This document shows positions 7,514 through 15,869 of a stretch of 36,517 nucleotides of DNA, piece after piece. The stretch spans positions 1-36,517 of the forward strand of contig CAZSQZ010000024.1 in assembly GCA_964609215.1 (NCBI GenBank), in the 5' to 3' direction. Every line of letters starts with the position of its first letter. The first letter of the stretch is position 1. The position numbers were made by a program, and so were the translations under genes. Below the pieces are notes generated by a model. That model had not been told where the DNA came from. It worked only from the letters and a program-made list of their open reading frames with translations, and did not search any database. Source of the DNA: JABDKJ01 sp964609215. Lineage in GTDB: Bacteria > Bacteroidota > Bacteroidia > Flavobacteriales_D > JABDKJ01.

Positions 7514-8778
7514 GCACGGCCCGAATCAAAATATGGGATACTATCGTTGGCTATCTTTATTGGGATGCCCAAAACCATACCGCCATATTTGAAACGGATT
7601 CAACTTATCAGGAAGCCTCATTCAATATTGCACCATTCATTCACCAAAACAAAAAACAAAAACTAAGTGGAGGAGATTTTCATAAAAACTTTAATGGCCT
7701 TATTCCCACTTTCAATGACTCTCTTCCAGATGCATTTGGAAATACCGTATTTCTAGAATGGTTGATAAAAAATAATCTGGATCAATCTCAAATGAATCCA
7801 GTAGAGCGCTTGCTTTATATCGGGAAAAGAGGAGCTGGAGCACTGGAATATGAAATAGAAAAACCCTTACCAGAAATGTCTGGGCTCATTGACATGAATG
7901 AATTGGCATTCATTTCCGATTTGATTATCAAGAAAAAATATGCCCTAAAAGACCACCAGCATAATCCAGAAGCTCTAAAAAACATTCTTAGTATAGGTTC
8001 ATCGATAGGAGGTGCACAAGCCAAGATTCTTATCGCCACAAATTTGGATAGCAATATACTTGCGGGAGACATCATACATAGCGAACCCGTCAATTATTAC
8101 ATCGTAAAATTACAACATGATCCGTTTAGCGTTTGGGCTCAAGAGAAAAACAAGGTAGAATATGTTTACAATGAAATGGCAAGAGAGGCGGGCATAAATG
8201 TTGCGAAATTCAAATTCTTTCACGAAGACGGAAAAACGCATTTTGCAAGCAAGCGATTCGATCGAATCGACAATGAAAAAGTACATAGCCAAACCGTAAA
8301 TGCCCTATCCGGTTTTTACGGAAGAAATACGCAATACTCCTATGAACAGATTTTTAGAATCATGGAAGCTTTTCGTCTTCCCTACGAGAATTTCAAACAA
8401 CTTTTTACGCAAATGACCTTTAATGTCGCAGCATCAAATAGGGATGATCACACCAAGAATTTCTCTTTCTTAATGAATAAAAATGGAGAATGGTCTCTTT
8501 CACCTGCCTATGATATCACCTACCCATTCGATCCCTACCATAGCTTTAAAGTTCCCCATCAAATTGCTATCAACGGAAAGAATATAAATATCGAAAGAAG
8601 GGATATAGAAGCGGTTGCAAAGAAAGTGGGTATAAGGGGCTATCATAAAATTATAGACCGGGTTTTGGAATCCGTTTCTTCTTTTAGGGAGCGCATAAAA
8701 GCTTACGATCTGAATAAAAACACCATTCAAATTTTAAACAAGGAACTGGAAGAAAACATAAAGAAACTTTCCAAATGA
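7510..8778 (+). CDS. hipA: HipA-like serine/threonine kinase toxin
   Basis: A 422-residue HipA-family kinase. In the best-studied example HipA phosphorylates glutamyl-tRNA synthetase and causes growth arrest. The Gly-rich loop SSIGGAQAK is at 164-172, with Ser165 in the place of the autophosphorylated Ser150 of E. coli HipA. The catalytic loop is SNRDDHTKNFSF (309-320; Asp312 as base, Asn317 as metal ligand) and the DFG-like motif is PAYDIT (332-337, Asp335). Lys200 (YIVKLQHD) is the likely ATP-binding Lys. All key residues are present, so the kinase should be active. The N-terminal subdomain (HipA_N-like, GLIPTFNDSLPDAFG) is also present. The gene overlaps hipB by 4 bases. Confidence 0.92.
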   Translation: MSTARIKIWDTIVGYLYWDAQNHTAIFETDSTYQEASFNIAPFIHQNKKQKLSGGDFHKNFNGLIPTFNDSLPDAFGNTVFLEWLIKNNLDQSQMNPVERLLYIGKRGAGALEYEIEKPLPEMSGLIDMNELAFISDLIIKKKYALKDHQHNPEALKNILSIGSSIGGAQAKILIATNLDSNILAGDIIHSEPVNYYIVKLQHDPFSVWAQEKNKVEYVYNEMAREAGINVAKFKFFHEDGKTHFASKRFDRIDNEKVHSQTVNALSGFYGRNTQYSYEQIFRIMEAFRLPYENFKQLFTQMTFNVAASNRDDHTKNFSFLMNKNGEWSLSPAYDITYPFDPYHSFKVPHQIAINGKNINIERRDIEAVAKKVGIRGYHKIIDRVLESVSSFRERIKAYDLNKNTIQILNKELEENIKKLSK

Positions 8779-9082
8779 TTTCAATTGCCTGGTTGATGGT
8801 TAATTATTAAAATGTAATAAAACCAAAAGACACAGATTCGTTTTGGTAGGCAAATTTGAAATTCGAGGATTTGAGATTTTCACACCAGTGAAATAGGAAT
8901 GAGCAAGAATAAATGGACACTCCCCTATTAACCAATCAACCTATTAACCCATCAAAGGATTTGTGTTTGTTATAGATTCCCTGTTCCTAATATGATTTGA
9001 TCCCTGTAAAACTTCGAATTTTCCGTTGAAAAAGTAAGAAGCAATATTTTTCCTTTTTGTGCATTATTAAGACCTTTGCAAA
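8779..9082. other. Intergenic region, 304 bases
   Basis: No gene was found here. It contains an imperfect tandem duplication of 16 bases (8925-8940 and 8941-8956, CTATTAACC-ATCAA pattern, two mismatches). At its right end, GACCTTTG (9071-9078), one mismatch from the -7 consensus, ends four bases before the rpe ATG. No hairpin with a T-run was seen after hipA. Confidence 0.5.
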
Positions 9083-9748
9083 ATGAGTCATGTAGTCGCC
9101 CCTTCTCTTCTTGCAGCTGATTTTGGTAATTTGCAAAGAGATATTGAAATGGTAAATAACAGTGAAGCTCAATGGCTGCACATCGATGTTATGGATGGAG
9201 TTTTCGTTCCCAACATTTCTTTTGGATCTCCAGTATTAAAAACCATTGACAAGCACTGTACAAAAGTGAAGGATGTGCATTTGATGATTATTGATCCAGA
9301 TCGTTATATCCAACATTTTGCAGATTTAGGAGCAGATGTTTTAACTGTTCATTATGAGGCATGTACGCATCTTCACAGAACTATTCAAGCTATAAAAGAT
9401 GCTGGGATGAAAGCAGGTGTGGCATTAAACCCACATACTTCGGTTCATTTGCTAAGCGATACTTTAAAAGACATTGAAATGGTGTGTTTGATGTCAGTAA
9501 ATCCAGGTTTTGGTGGCCAAAAATTTATCGAAAACACGTATTCAAAGATTAAAGCTTTACGCAAACTTGCCGATTCACAAGAAACCAATTTACAAATAGA
9601 AATTGACGGTGGGGTGAATATTAGTAATGCTCCAAAACTATTAGCAGCTGGAGCAGATGTTCTGGTGGCCGGAAGTTTTGTTTTTAAATCAGAAAATCCA
9701 ACCCAAACCATTCATAACTTAGTAAATGTTGCCGAACAAGTTAGTTAG
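9083..9748 (+). CDS. rpe: Ribulose-phosphate 3-epimerase
   Basis: It interconverts D-ribulose 5-phosphate and D-xylulose 5-phosphate in the non-oxidative pentose phosphate pathway, in the cytoplasm. It is a 221-residue TIM barrel of normal length. Motifs: VAPSLLAADF (5-14), HIDVMDGVFVPNISFG (33-48, metal ligands His33 and Asp35), DVHLMI (His66), VNPGFGGQKF (139-148, phosphate loop) and EIDGGVN (173-179, catalytic Asp175). The transketolase genes that use its product lie about 12 kb away. Its last 8 bases overlap the end of the convergent dehydrogenase gene. A TTTG box close to the ATG suggests a very short or absent leader. Confidence 0.97.
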   Translation: MSHVVAPSLLAADFGNLQRDIEMVNNSEAQWLHIDVMDGVFVPNISFGSPVLKTIDKHCTKVKDVHLMIIDPDRYIQHFADLGADVLTVHYEACTHLHRTIQAIKDAGMKAGVALNPHTSVHLLSDTLKDIEMVCLMSVNPGFGGQKFIENTYSKIKALRKLADSQETNLQIEIDGGVNISNAPKLLAAGADVLVAGSFVFKSENPTQTIHNLVNVAEQVS

Positions 9749-10949
9749 GCATTTTAACATAGTCTTCTAGATAATCAAAATCGGGCATTAAGTTTCCTTC
9801 CAAATCCGTTTCTGAAGCTCTTTCAATTACCCTATCAGAATCTTCTCCAAAGAGAAAGGGAAAAACATTAGCTATTAAATTGTTTCCAAAATCTTCAGAA
9901 GCATCTCTCGAAAGTTCACAAGGTAAATTATCTACAGCCATCACAGACAAGGAATCCTTAGTATAAAAATCTACCTCTTCAAGTGTTTTTTTATCAATCC
10001 CATACACAGGCTCCGCAATTGTTGATGGCTTAATTGTACTTGCTATAGGCTCGCCAATATCACACGAAATATCTGCAATTACCTTTAAATTAAAATCATC
10101 CCTTGCTATTTGCTCAGCAGTTAAAATTTGTGGAGCGTTATTAGCCCAATAATGACAGGCAATGTACATATCAGCGACTTGTGCATATCTATAAAAAGAA
10201 GACACGTATTCTTCCTCATGCGCAAAGAAATGTTCTCGATTAAAGTCTTTTTCAGGATGCCTGTTATAATCTTCAACATCTATTTGACACCAAACGGGTT
10301 CATTATAATCTCCATTTAAAAATCCTTGAGCATCGACTTCTTTTATACCTAACAATCCAATAATTTCTTTGGCTCCTTTCCCCACTCTTCCCTTTCCTGT
10401 AAGTATCATTTTAAAATCTGCGGGAAGCTGTACTTTTTTCAATTCTGCCTCAGCTTCGGCCCTATCTCTGCAATCAATTGCTCTTTTCAAATCAAATGAA
10501 TTGTACTTTTTCCCCCATGTATATAGCGCATTATAAGCTCCAACTATTCCGGCATATCTTCCAAAACCGAGCAAACGAGCACCATTCTTCTTCTTGAGTA
10601 ATTCATAATCAATCAATTGAATATTTTTGTCTAGAATGGTCCTTAACAATTTAGCATTGTAAGGTTGTTCCTTATAGGTATGAGAGAAGAAGAAGTACCT
10701 TTTACCCGGAATTAAATCATCATATGGGACTTCTTTTACCCCCATAAGTATGTCACAATCAGACAAGTCTTCTTTTAGTTCAACCCCCAATGCAGAATAC
10801 TCTTCATCCTCTATATCCCGCATAGGGCTGGGCTGAACAAAAACTTTTACGTTTGGCCATTTTTCCATTACTTCTTTGCAATGTTCAGGTGCAAGTGGCA
10901 CACGCTTATCTGGCGGATTCTTTCCTTCTCTAATTATTCCAAGCTTCAT
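9741..10949 (-). CDS. Saccharopine dehydrogenase-like / AlaDh-PNT family oxidoreductase
   Basis: A 402-residue NAD(P)-dependent dehydrogenase of the alanine dehydrogenase/transhydrogenase-N fold. It begins KLGIIREGKNPPDKRVPLAPEHC, the AlaDh_PNT N-terminal signature, then MGVKEVPYDDL and YFFFSHTYKEQPYN (substrate lysine/histidine region). The nucleotide-binding domain has ILTGKGRVGKGAKEII (about 182-197) and VIADISCDIGEPI. The pattern FSHTYKEQ and the lack of a membrane part fit the lysine-forming saccharopine dehydrogenase (LYS1-like) group better than alanine dehydrogenase. Lysine breakdown is a possible role. It lies 40 bases downstream of the ureohydrolase gene on the same strand, suggesting joint expression in amino-acid catabolism. 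Confidence 0.78.
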   Translation of the reverse strand: MKLGIIREGKNPPDKRVPLAPEHCKEVMEKWPNVKVFVQPSPMRDIEDEEYSALGVELKEDLSDCDILMGVKEVPYDDLIPGKRYFFFSHTYKEQPYNAKLLRTILDKNIQLIDYELLKKKNGARLLGFGRYAGIVGAYNALYTWGKKYNSFDLKRAIDCRDRAEAEAELKKVQLPADFKMILTGKGRVGKGAKEIIGLLGIKEVDAQGFLNGDYNEPVWCQIDVEDYNRHPEKDFNREHFFAHEEEYVSSFYRYAQVADMYIACHYWANNAPQILTAEQIARDDFNLKVIADISCDIGEPIASTIKPSTIAEPVYGIDKKTLEEVDFYTKDSLSVMAVDNLPCELSRDASEDFGNNLIANVFPFLFGEDSDRVIERASETDLEGNLMPDFDYLEDYVKMPN

Positions 10950-10989
10950 AAAATAAATTGTGCTACAAAATAAGTATTGATTTGAAAAT

Positions 10990-12000
10990 TCACCCTAAAA
11001 GAATCATTTCGTTCATAATCGCAAACAAAACAACTGCTGCAAGTTTAGACGTTCTATTGTCATCATCAAACCTTGGAGATATTTCTGCAATGTCTAAGCT
11101 TCTCACTTTGCCCGTTTTTACGATGCCCTTAACTAAAAAAAGAAACAATTCAGGATCCATTCCAAATGGTTGAGGAGCAGATACTCCAGGTGCATTTGCA
11201 GCATTGAGCACATCAAAATCTAAAGTCAAATAGATATGTTCATGATCGTCTACAATGTCCAAGATTTGTTCCAGCACCACCATTTTATTCGTGTGAAATA
11301 TATCTTTAGAATGGAAATAATTCACACCAAATTCATCAGCAGTTTTGTAAAGACGCTTAGTGTTTGCGTAGGTTTGAACGCCAACACAGGTGTAATTGAA
11401 ATCACGATTTTCATCTTTCATGCATTGAGCAATTTGATTGAACATTGTTCCCGAACTTCCTTTATCAATAAAAGGTCTCAAATCGAAATGCGCATCTAAA
11501 TTGATGATCAATGGACTTTTTTCAGGACTCATTTTACCTTTTAAAAAAGCATCCACACCATTAAAATGTCCAAGTACAATTTCATGCCCTCCACCTAAAA
11601 CCAAAGGTTGATATCCTTTTTGCAATAAACGCTCTACAGCTAATGCCAAATTTTTCTGCGCAGACTCTAAGTCCTCATTTTCAACATAGACATTTCCAGC
11701 ATCATATAAATGGGCTTCAGGAAAAAAATTAGCTGGAAGATTTGCCAATTGTTTTCTGATAAAATTGGGTGCTTCTGCAGCTCCCTGCCTTCCTTTGTTT
11801 CGCATTATGCCTTCATCGCTGGCAAAACCCAGAATGCAGAAGTTGATTTTTTTATCCCGGCTTTTATCTGGGCAATTGTTCAAATCAATTAATTCCAGAA
11901 CCTGATGAAAACGAAATGCATCAATATCCGATTCACTATCAGTTCTACCTTTCCATAAACCGACATCTGCTTGTTTATAATGATTTAGATTTACCACCAT
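10990..12000 (-). CDS. Formimidoylglutamase-like arginase/agmatinase family protein
   Basis: A 336-residue ureohydrolase with a binuclear manganese site. Metal-binding motifs are intact: GGGHE (136-140, His139), DAHFD (169-173; Asp169, His171, Asp173) and DFDVL (261-265; Asp261, Asp263). The N-terminal FASDEGIMRNKGRQGAAEAPNFIR and the late APGVSAPQPFG resemble bacterial formimidoylglutamases, which split N-formimidoyl-L-glutamate into formamide and glutamate in histidine breakdown. Arginase or agmatinase activity cannot be excluded. No other hut genes are in view. The next gene downstream encodes a saccharopine-type dehydrogenase. The start at 12000 has a TTTG box one base before the ATG. Confidence 0.82.
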   Translation of the reverse strand: MVVNLNHYKQADVGLWKGRTDSESDIDAFRFHQVLELIDLNNCPDKSRDKKINFCILGFASDEGIMRNKGRQGAAEAPNFIRKQLANLPANFFPEAHLYDAGNVYVENEDLESAQKNLALAVERLLQKGYQPLVLGGGHEIVLGHFNGVDAFLKGKMSPEKSPLIINLDAHFDLRPFIDKGSSGTMFNQIAQCMKDENRDFNYTCVGVQTYANTKRLYKTADEFGVNYFHSKDIFHTNKMVVLEQILDIVDDHEHIYLTLDFDVLNAANAPGVSAPQPFGMDPELFLFLVKGIVKTGKVRSLDIAEISPRFDDDNRTSKLAAVVLFAIMNEMILLG

Positions 12001-12130
12001 TCAAATTTGAGAATTTTTTGAGTGCACCAAGGCAACGAATTCCAATTTCTTCGTTTTAATGGGAAGACAATTGTATTTTCGCGCTTCGCAAGTGCGAAAG
12101 ATCTTTGAAATGATTTGCATAACAATATAT

Positions 12131-12526
12131 GGGGCCGACTGGATTTGACAGCGCGTGACTTGTTATTGTAAGCATGCCGGGCCAGGAGAGTAAGCCTGTT
12201 AAAAACTGTTTCTCAAGCCTATAAACGGCAATACAGACTACAAACTTGCGGCTTAATCGCTAAGCGATAACGCCTAATTCAGTCCTGCCAGGCGGGGCGA
12301 ACAAGTTACCCTTGAAAGAATAAGTGCTTAACAGGTCTTTCTTATAGGGTATCGTCATGTTAAGCTAGGATGAAGTTTTCTTCGCGCAGATTCCGAAACC
12401 AATAGAAGATAAGCCCACGGTTGGCAGCTCTTAGCCCGCCTCAGGCCGACAATCAACATAGAGATAAGCATGTAGAAAGCATTAATTTGCCGTGTTTGGA
12501 CGAGGGTTCGACTCCCTCCGGCTCCA
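12131..12526 (+). ncRNA. ssrA: Transfer-messenger RNA (tmRNA)
   Basis: It rescues stalled ribosomes and tags the nascent peptide. The 5' end GGGGCCGACTGGATTTGACA is diagnostic, and it pairs with the 3' segment CGGCTCC to form the acceptor stem; the T-arm reads GAGGGTTCGACTCCCTC. The tag reading frame starts at 12227 (GGC) and ends at TAA 12254-12256, coding GNTDYKLAA. The LAA end is the usual ClpXP/ClpAP-type degron. No CCA is encoded after the discriminator base, so it must be added. Its 3' end is about 170 bases before a hairpin terminator at 12698-12720. The 5' boundary is firm; the 3' boundary is good to about two bases. Confidence 0.97.
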
Positions 12527-12696
12527 CAATAAGGTGCAAGTTTCTTTATCAAAGTTATTATCAAATGGATTTTTTATTAATTTTTTTCAAAACAAGAAAT
12601 AATACATTAAACAATAATTTTGTAGGATTTATAATTAATTACTATATTCAATTTCACTTTTAAAGTGTGAAACCGAATAACCAACATTATTTAAAG

Positions 12697-12720
12697 AGGG
12701 CGAGCTATGACGCCCTTTTT
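12697..12720 (+). terminator. Terminator between tmRNA and the crp-type gene
   Basis: The stem AGGGCG/CGCCCT encloses an 8-base loop (AGCTATGA) and runs into TTTTT on the plus strand. On the minus strand there is AAAG-rich sequence but no strong T-run, so it mainly serves the tmRNA side. It slightly overlaps the stop end of the convergent regulator gene at 12719. Confidence 0.75.
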
Positions 12721-13369
12721 ATAATTTTAGGGAAATTGATTTCCGGTTATATTCTATTTGTCCTGTTTTTCTTAGTTGGGTTAGAACGTTATTAACGGTT
12801 TGTCTTGAAGTATTGGTTAATTGAGCAATATCTTTATGATTTAAGTAATTAGGAGTTTCAATAGTATTTTCCTTCTGTTCTCCATTTTCATTCACATAGG
12901 AAATTAAGAACTCCTTTATTCTAGTCGTGCTATCCTTATTAACTAAGTCTGCTAATCTTCTTTCCAATTTTCGAATTCTAAAAGATTGAATTTTAACAAC
13001 AGAGTTCTTTAAGGCGGCATGTTCTAGCATTAGTTTCTCCATCATATCTATTTCAATGAAACAAACAATTACATCCTCCAAAGCAATCGCGTATTCTTCA
13101 AATGTTCCAAAATCCTCAGTGCTATCCAATCTGCCAAAAATATTGCCCCTTCTAGCTAAATACTTTACCCGATTTGAAGTTCCATCCAAAATCTTTACAG
13201 TTCCCTTTTTTAAGAAAATTACTGATTTAAGATTGTCATACTCAATTTTCTCACCCCTTTTAAAGTATTCCATTTGAAGTACTCTACATATCTCCATCAT
13301 CTTTTTCATTCCAATTTTTTTGGCAAAATTGAAATCTTTCAGGTACCAATATTTTGCTTGAACATTCAT
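12719..13369 (-). CDS. Crp/Fnr family transcriptional regulator
   Basis: A 216-residue regulator. Residues 30-120 form a cyclic-nucleotide-binding-type beta barrel (SVIFLKKGTVKIL, GNIFGRLDS, CFIEIDMMEKLM). A dimer helix follows, then the C-terminal winged helix-turn-helix YLNHKDIAQLTNTSRQTVNNVLTQLRKTGQIEYNRKSISL (about 175-215). No FNR-type Cys cluster is seen in the N-terminus, so it is not an O2-sensing Fe-S Fnr of the usual sort; the effector is unknown. A TAATTTTG box on the minus strand ends four bases before the ATG at 13369. It is divergent from the Rieske-glutamate-synthase gene, which is a natural candidate target. Confidence 0.9.
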   Translation of the reverse strand: MNVQAKYWYLKDFNFAKKIGMKKMMEICRVLQMEYFKRGEKIEYDNLKSVIFLKKGTVKILDGTSNRVKYLARRGNIFGRLDSTEDFGTFEEYAIALEDVIVCFIEIDMMEKLMLEHAALKNSVVKIQSFRIRKLERRLADLVNKDSTTRIKEFLISYVNENGEQKENTIETPNYLNHKDIAQLTNTSRQTVNNVLTQLRKTGQIEYNRKSISLKL

Positions 13370-13396
13370 TCTTCAAAATTAGTGGAAATGGAACAA

Positions 13397-13415
13397 ACAT
13401 TTTGACCTATAATGT
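13397..13415. promoter_or_regulatory. Weak inverted repeat in the crp/Rieske divergent region
   Basis: ACATT (13397-13401) and AATGT (13411-13415) form 5-bp arms 9 bases apart. It is located between two divergent genes, one of them a Crp-type regulator. Arms this short in AT-rich DNA can occur by chance. Confidence 0.25.
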
Positions 13416-13501
13416 CGGCTTAAGTATATAAATAAGACTTTTTTACAAAAACATCTTTGAATTAGTTCAGGAATAAATACCTTCCCTTTTCAATTGAAAT
13501 T

Positions 13502-15109
13502 ATGCAGAAAATAAAAATTGCACTCGTCAGTGAAATTCCAGAATTGGAACCTCATCATGCTCTTGCCGAGGGTATTGATTTGGTCATCATAAAAAATAAA
13601 GAGCTAATATCCGTACTCTATGGTAGATGTCTCCATAGAGGTGCTTTACTCTCAGATGGACATATTGACGGGCATAATCTGATTTGTGGATTACACGGTT
13701 GGGATTATAGATTCGATACTGGTGTAAGTGAATACAATAATAATGAGGTCCTAAATAAATTTAGCACATGGGTTGATGGAAATGATTTATTGGTAAGCAA
13801 AACTGAGTTAGAGGAATTTAAAGAGAAACATCCACAACCCTTTAATAGAAACAGCTATCAAGGAGCTTTTGCTGACACACACCCAGAAGAGACTGAACCA
13901 TATACTTTATACATAAAAGAACTTGCAGAAAATGGCTTGAAAAACATTGGTCATCATGGCTTTACTTCTTCTATGGGAGTGGACAGGAACCTTTTGCCAA
14001 AATGGGAAAACATTCAATTTCTACCAGCTCAACTATCTAGAAAACCTCTTCTGGATGAAGAACAGGTCAATACTAAGGTAGTCATAGGTCCTAAAGCGAG
14101 AAAGCCACTTGAATTGGATATCCCCCTTTTTGTTTCAGACATGAGTTTTGGTTCATTATCAAGAGAGGCTAAAATATCCTTGTCTAAAGGTGCTCACATG
14201 GCTGGAACCGGAATATGTTCTGGTGAGGGTGGAATGTTACCAGATGAGCAAGCGGAAAATTCGAGATACTTTTACGAACTGGCTTCTGCCAGATTTGGAT
14301 TTGAAATGGAAAAAATGAAAAAGGTTCAGGCCTTTCATTTTAAAGGAGGACAAGGAGCTAAAACGGGAACTGGAGGTCACCTACCAGGAGAAAAAGTAAA
14401 GGGTGAAATAGCCAAAGTAAGAGGTCTGACAGAAGGTCAGGCCGCTATTTCTCCAGCTACATTCAAAGAGTTGAGAACTGTTCAGGACTTTAGAAATTTA
14501 AGTGACGAAGTAAGGGAAGTATCCGGAGGTATTCCAATTGGATTTAAAATAGCTGCAAGTAGAATAGAAGAAGATGTTGCCTTTGCGCTTGAAGCAGGAG
14601 CCGACTATATTATCCTTGATGGAAGAGGTGGCGGAACCGGGGCAGCTCCAAATGTATTAAAAATGAATATTAATGTTCCAACAATCCCAGCTTTAGTTAG
14701 AGCACGTGATTTTTTAGACAAGCAAGGTGTTAAGGATATTACTTTAGTGATAACAGGTGGACTTAGAATAGCAGATGATTTTGCAAAAGCATTGATGTTA
14801 GGTGCAGATGCAATTGCGGTTTCAAACTCCGCATTACAAGCAATAGGTTGTCTAGGAATGAGAGCTTGCCATACTAACAATTGTCCAGTTGGAATTGCAA
14901 CACAAAAAGAGCATTTAAGAAAGAGAATTGAAATTGGATTGGCTTCAAAAAGACTAGAGCGTTTCTTCAATGCATCAACTGACCTCATCAAAGTAGTTGC
15001 CAGATCATGCGGTTATAATGACATTAGTCAATTCAACAAAAGCGATCTTTCTACAATAGACAGGGACATTCATCATTTAACAGGAATCAATTATGCAGGA
15101 ATTAAATAA
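13502..15109 (+). CDS. Rieske 2Fe-2S domain fused to FMN-binding glutamate-synthase-like domain
   Basis: A 535-residue fusion. Residues 1-100 are a Rieske domain of the dioxygenase-ferredoxin type: C43-L-H45-R-G-A and C62-G-L-H65-G-W-D-Y, the four ligands of a 2Fe-2S cluster. Residues about 145-510 are the FMN/3Fe-4S catalytic domain of glutamate synthase: FVSDMSFGSLS, KGGQGAKTGTGGHLPG (281-296), ILDGRGGGTGAAP (371-383) and a Cys set C450, C456, C461 followed by PVGIATQ. The glutaminase domain of GltB is absent, as in the archaeal-type/short GltS-like proteins. The reaction is unknown; NAD(P)H or ferredoxin-driven amino transfer or oxidation is possible. Start ATG at 13502. The next gene overlaps its end by 17 bases. 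Confidence 0.88.
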   Translation: MQKIKIALVSEIPELEPHHALAEGIDLVIIKNKELISVLYGRCLHRGALLSDGHIDGHNLICGLHGWDYRFDTGVSEYNNNEVLNKFSTWVDGNDLLVSKTELEEFKEKHPQPFNRNSYQGAFADTHPEETEPYTLYIKELAENGLKNIGHHGFTSSMGVDRNLLPKWENIQFLPAQLSRKPLLDEEQVNTKVVIGPKARKPLELDIPLFVSDMSFGSLSREAKISLSKGAHMAGTGICSGEGGMLPDEQAENSRYFYELASARFGFEMEKMKKVQAFHFKGGQGAKTGTGGHLPGEKVKGEIAKVRGLTEGQAAISPATFKELRTVQDFRNLSDEVREVSGGIPIGFKIAASRIEEDVAFALEAGADYIILDGRGGGTGAAPNVLKMNINVPTIPALVRARDFLDKQGVKDITLVITGGLRIADDFAKALMLGADAIAVSNSALQAIGCLGMRACHTNNCPVGIATQKEHLRKRIEIGLASKRLERFFNASTDLIKVVARSCGYNDISQFNKSDLSTIDRDIHHLTGINYAGIK

Positions 15110-15869
15110 CACTTTAAAACTCTTACATATTGCAAGTCAATACTTGGCTACAGCAGGGATAAAATATGTGAAAAAAAAGGAAGATGATAGTCATACAAAT
15201 TTAGCATGGAATATTTGGAAAAACAGATTGGAGAGCAGACCCTTAAACGATAATGGAATAAAGCTTTGTCTTTGTTTTAAAAAGTTTGAACTCAAAATTC
15301 AAGATGGTGAAAGTACTATTCAAAACATAGTTATTGAAGGGAAGTCTCATTTAGAGATAGTCCTTTGGTTAAAAGAAATTTTTAAAAACTTGAGTTTCGA
15401 AAAAGAATACTCCTATTCATTGCACTATGATCTTCCTTATGAGGCAATAAGTGATGGGTTTACTTATGATGATCTTGACTATAATTTCATACTCTCATAT
15501 TCCTCTAAGTTATGTATAGGGAAAGTTGGATTCGAAAAATTTTTAAAAGAGAATGATTTGGAATCAGAAATTAGAGTTTGGCAGCATCATTTTGATTTAG
15601 GGTTCTATACTCAAGTAAAAGATGACCTTTATTTAGGTGGAGGCCTTGCAATTCCAGACGCACTTGTTGATGATCATTATTTCTATGCCAGCGCATATCT
15701 AAATAATGTTGGTCTTCCTCCAAATCTGGGCAATAAACTTTCTAAAGGAAAACGGATAAAATCTAAATGGAATGGTGCCGTTTTAAGAGCCTTTGATTTA
15801 GAAAATGAAGATGTTACTGCATTTTACAATGAAGCAACGGCAGGATTTATCCAAACTAAAAATAACTGA
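15093..15869 (+). CDS. Uncharacterised protein, DUF5996-like
   Basis: A 258-residue soluble protein with no signal peptide or membrane helix. The second half has the spaced pattern RVWQHHFDLGFYT (163-175 region), LGGGLAIPDALVDDHYFYASAYLNN and KWNGAVLRAFDL, which resembles the H-H-F-D...Y-F-Y...W-x-G-A-V-L order known from the DUF5996 family, and the N-terminus has the WNIWKNRLESR/LCLCF spacing of its start. That match is from memory and is only moderately sure. Its ATG lies inside the last codons of the Rieske-glutamate-synthase gene (17-base overlap), so the two are translationally coupled and likely act together. Confidence 0.55.
   Translation: MQELNNTLKLLHIASQYLATAGIKYVKKKEDDSHTNLAWNIWKNRLESRPLNDNGIKLCLCFKKFELKIQDGESTIQNIVIEGKSHLEIVLWLKEIFKNLSFEKEYSYSLHYDLPYEAISDGFTYDDLDYNFILSYSSKLCIGKVGFEKFLKENDLESEIRVWQHHFDLGFYTQVKDDLYLGGGLAIPDALVDDHYFYASAYLNNVGLPPNLGNKLSKGKRIKSKWNGAVLRAFDLENEDVTAFYNEATAGFIQTKNN

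Noticed and set aside
12481..12526. tRNA-like T-arm as a separate tRNA gene
   Set aside because: It forms the 3' part of tmRNA, pairing with the 5' end at 12131; no anticodon arm is present.
12355..12663. Open frames on both strands over and after the tmRNA
   Set aside because: They overlap the structured RNA gene and its T-arm. Their translations show no family; the antisense one is a common false call at ssrA.
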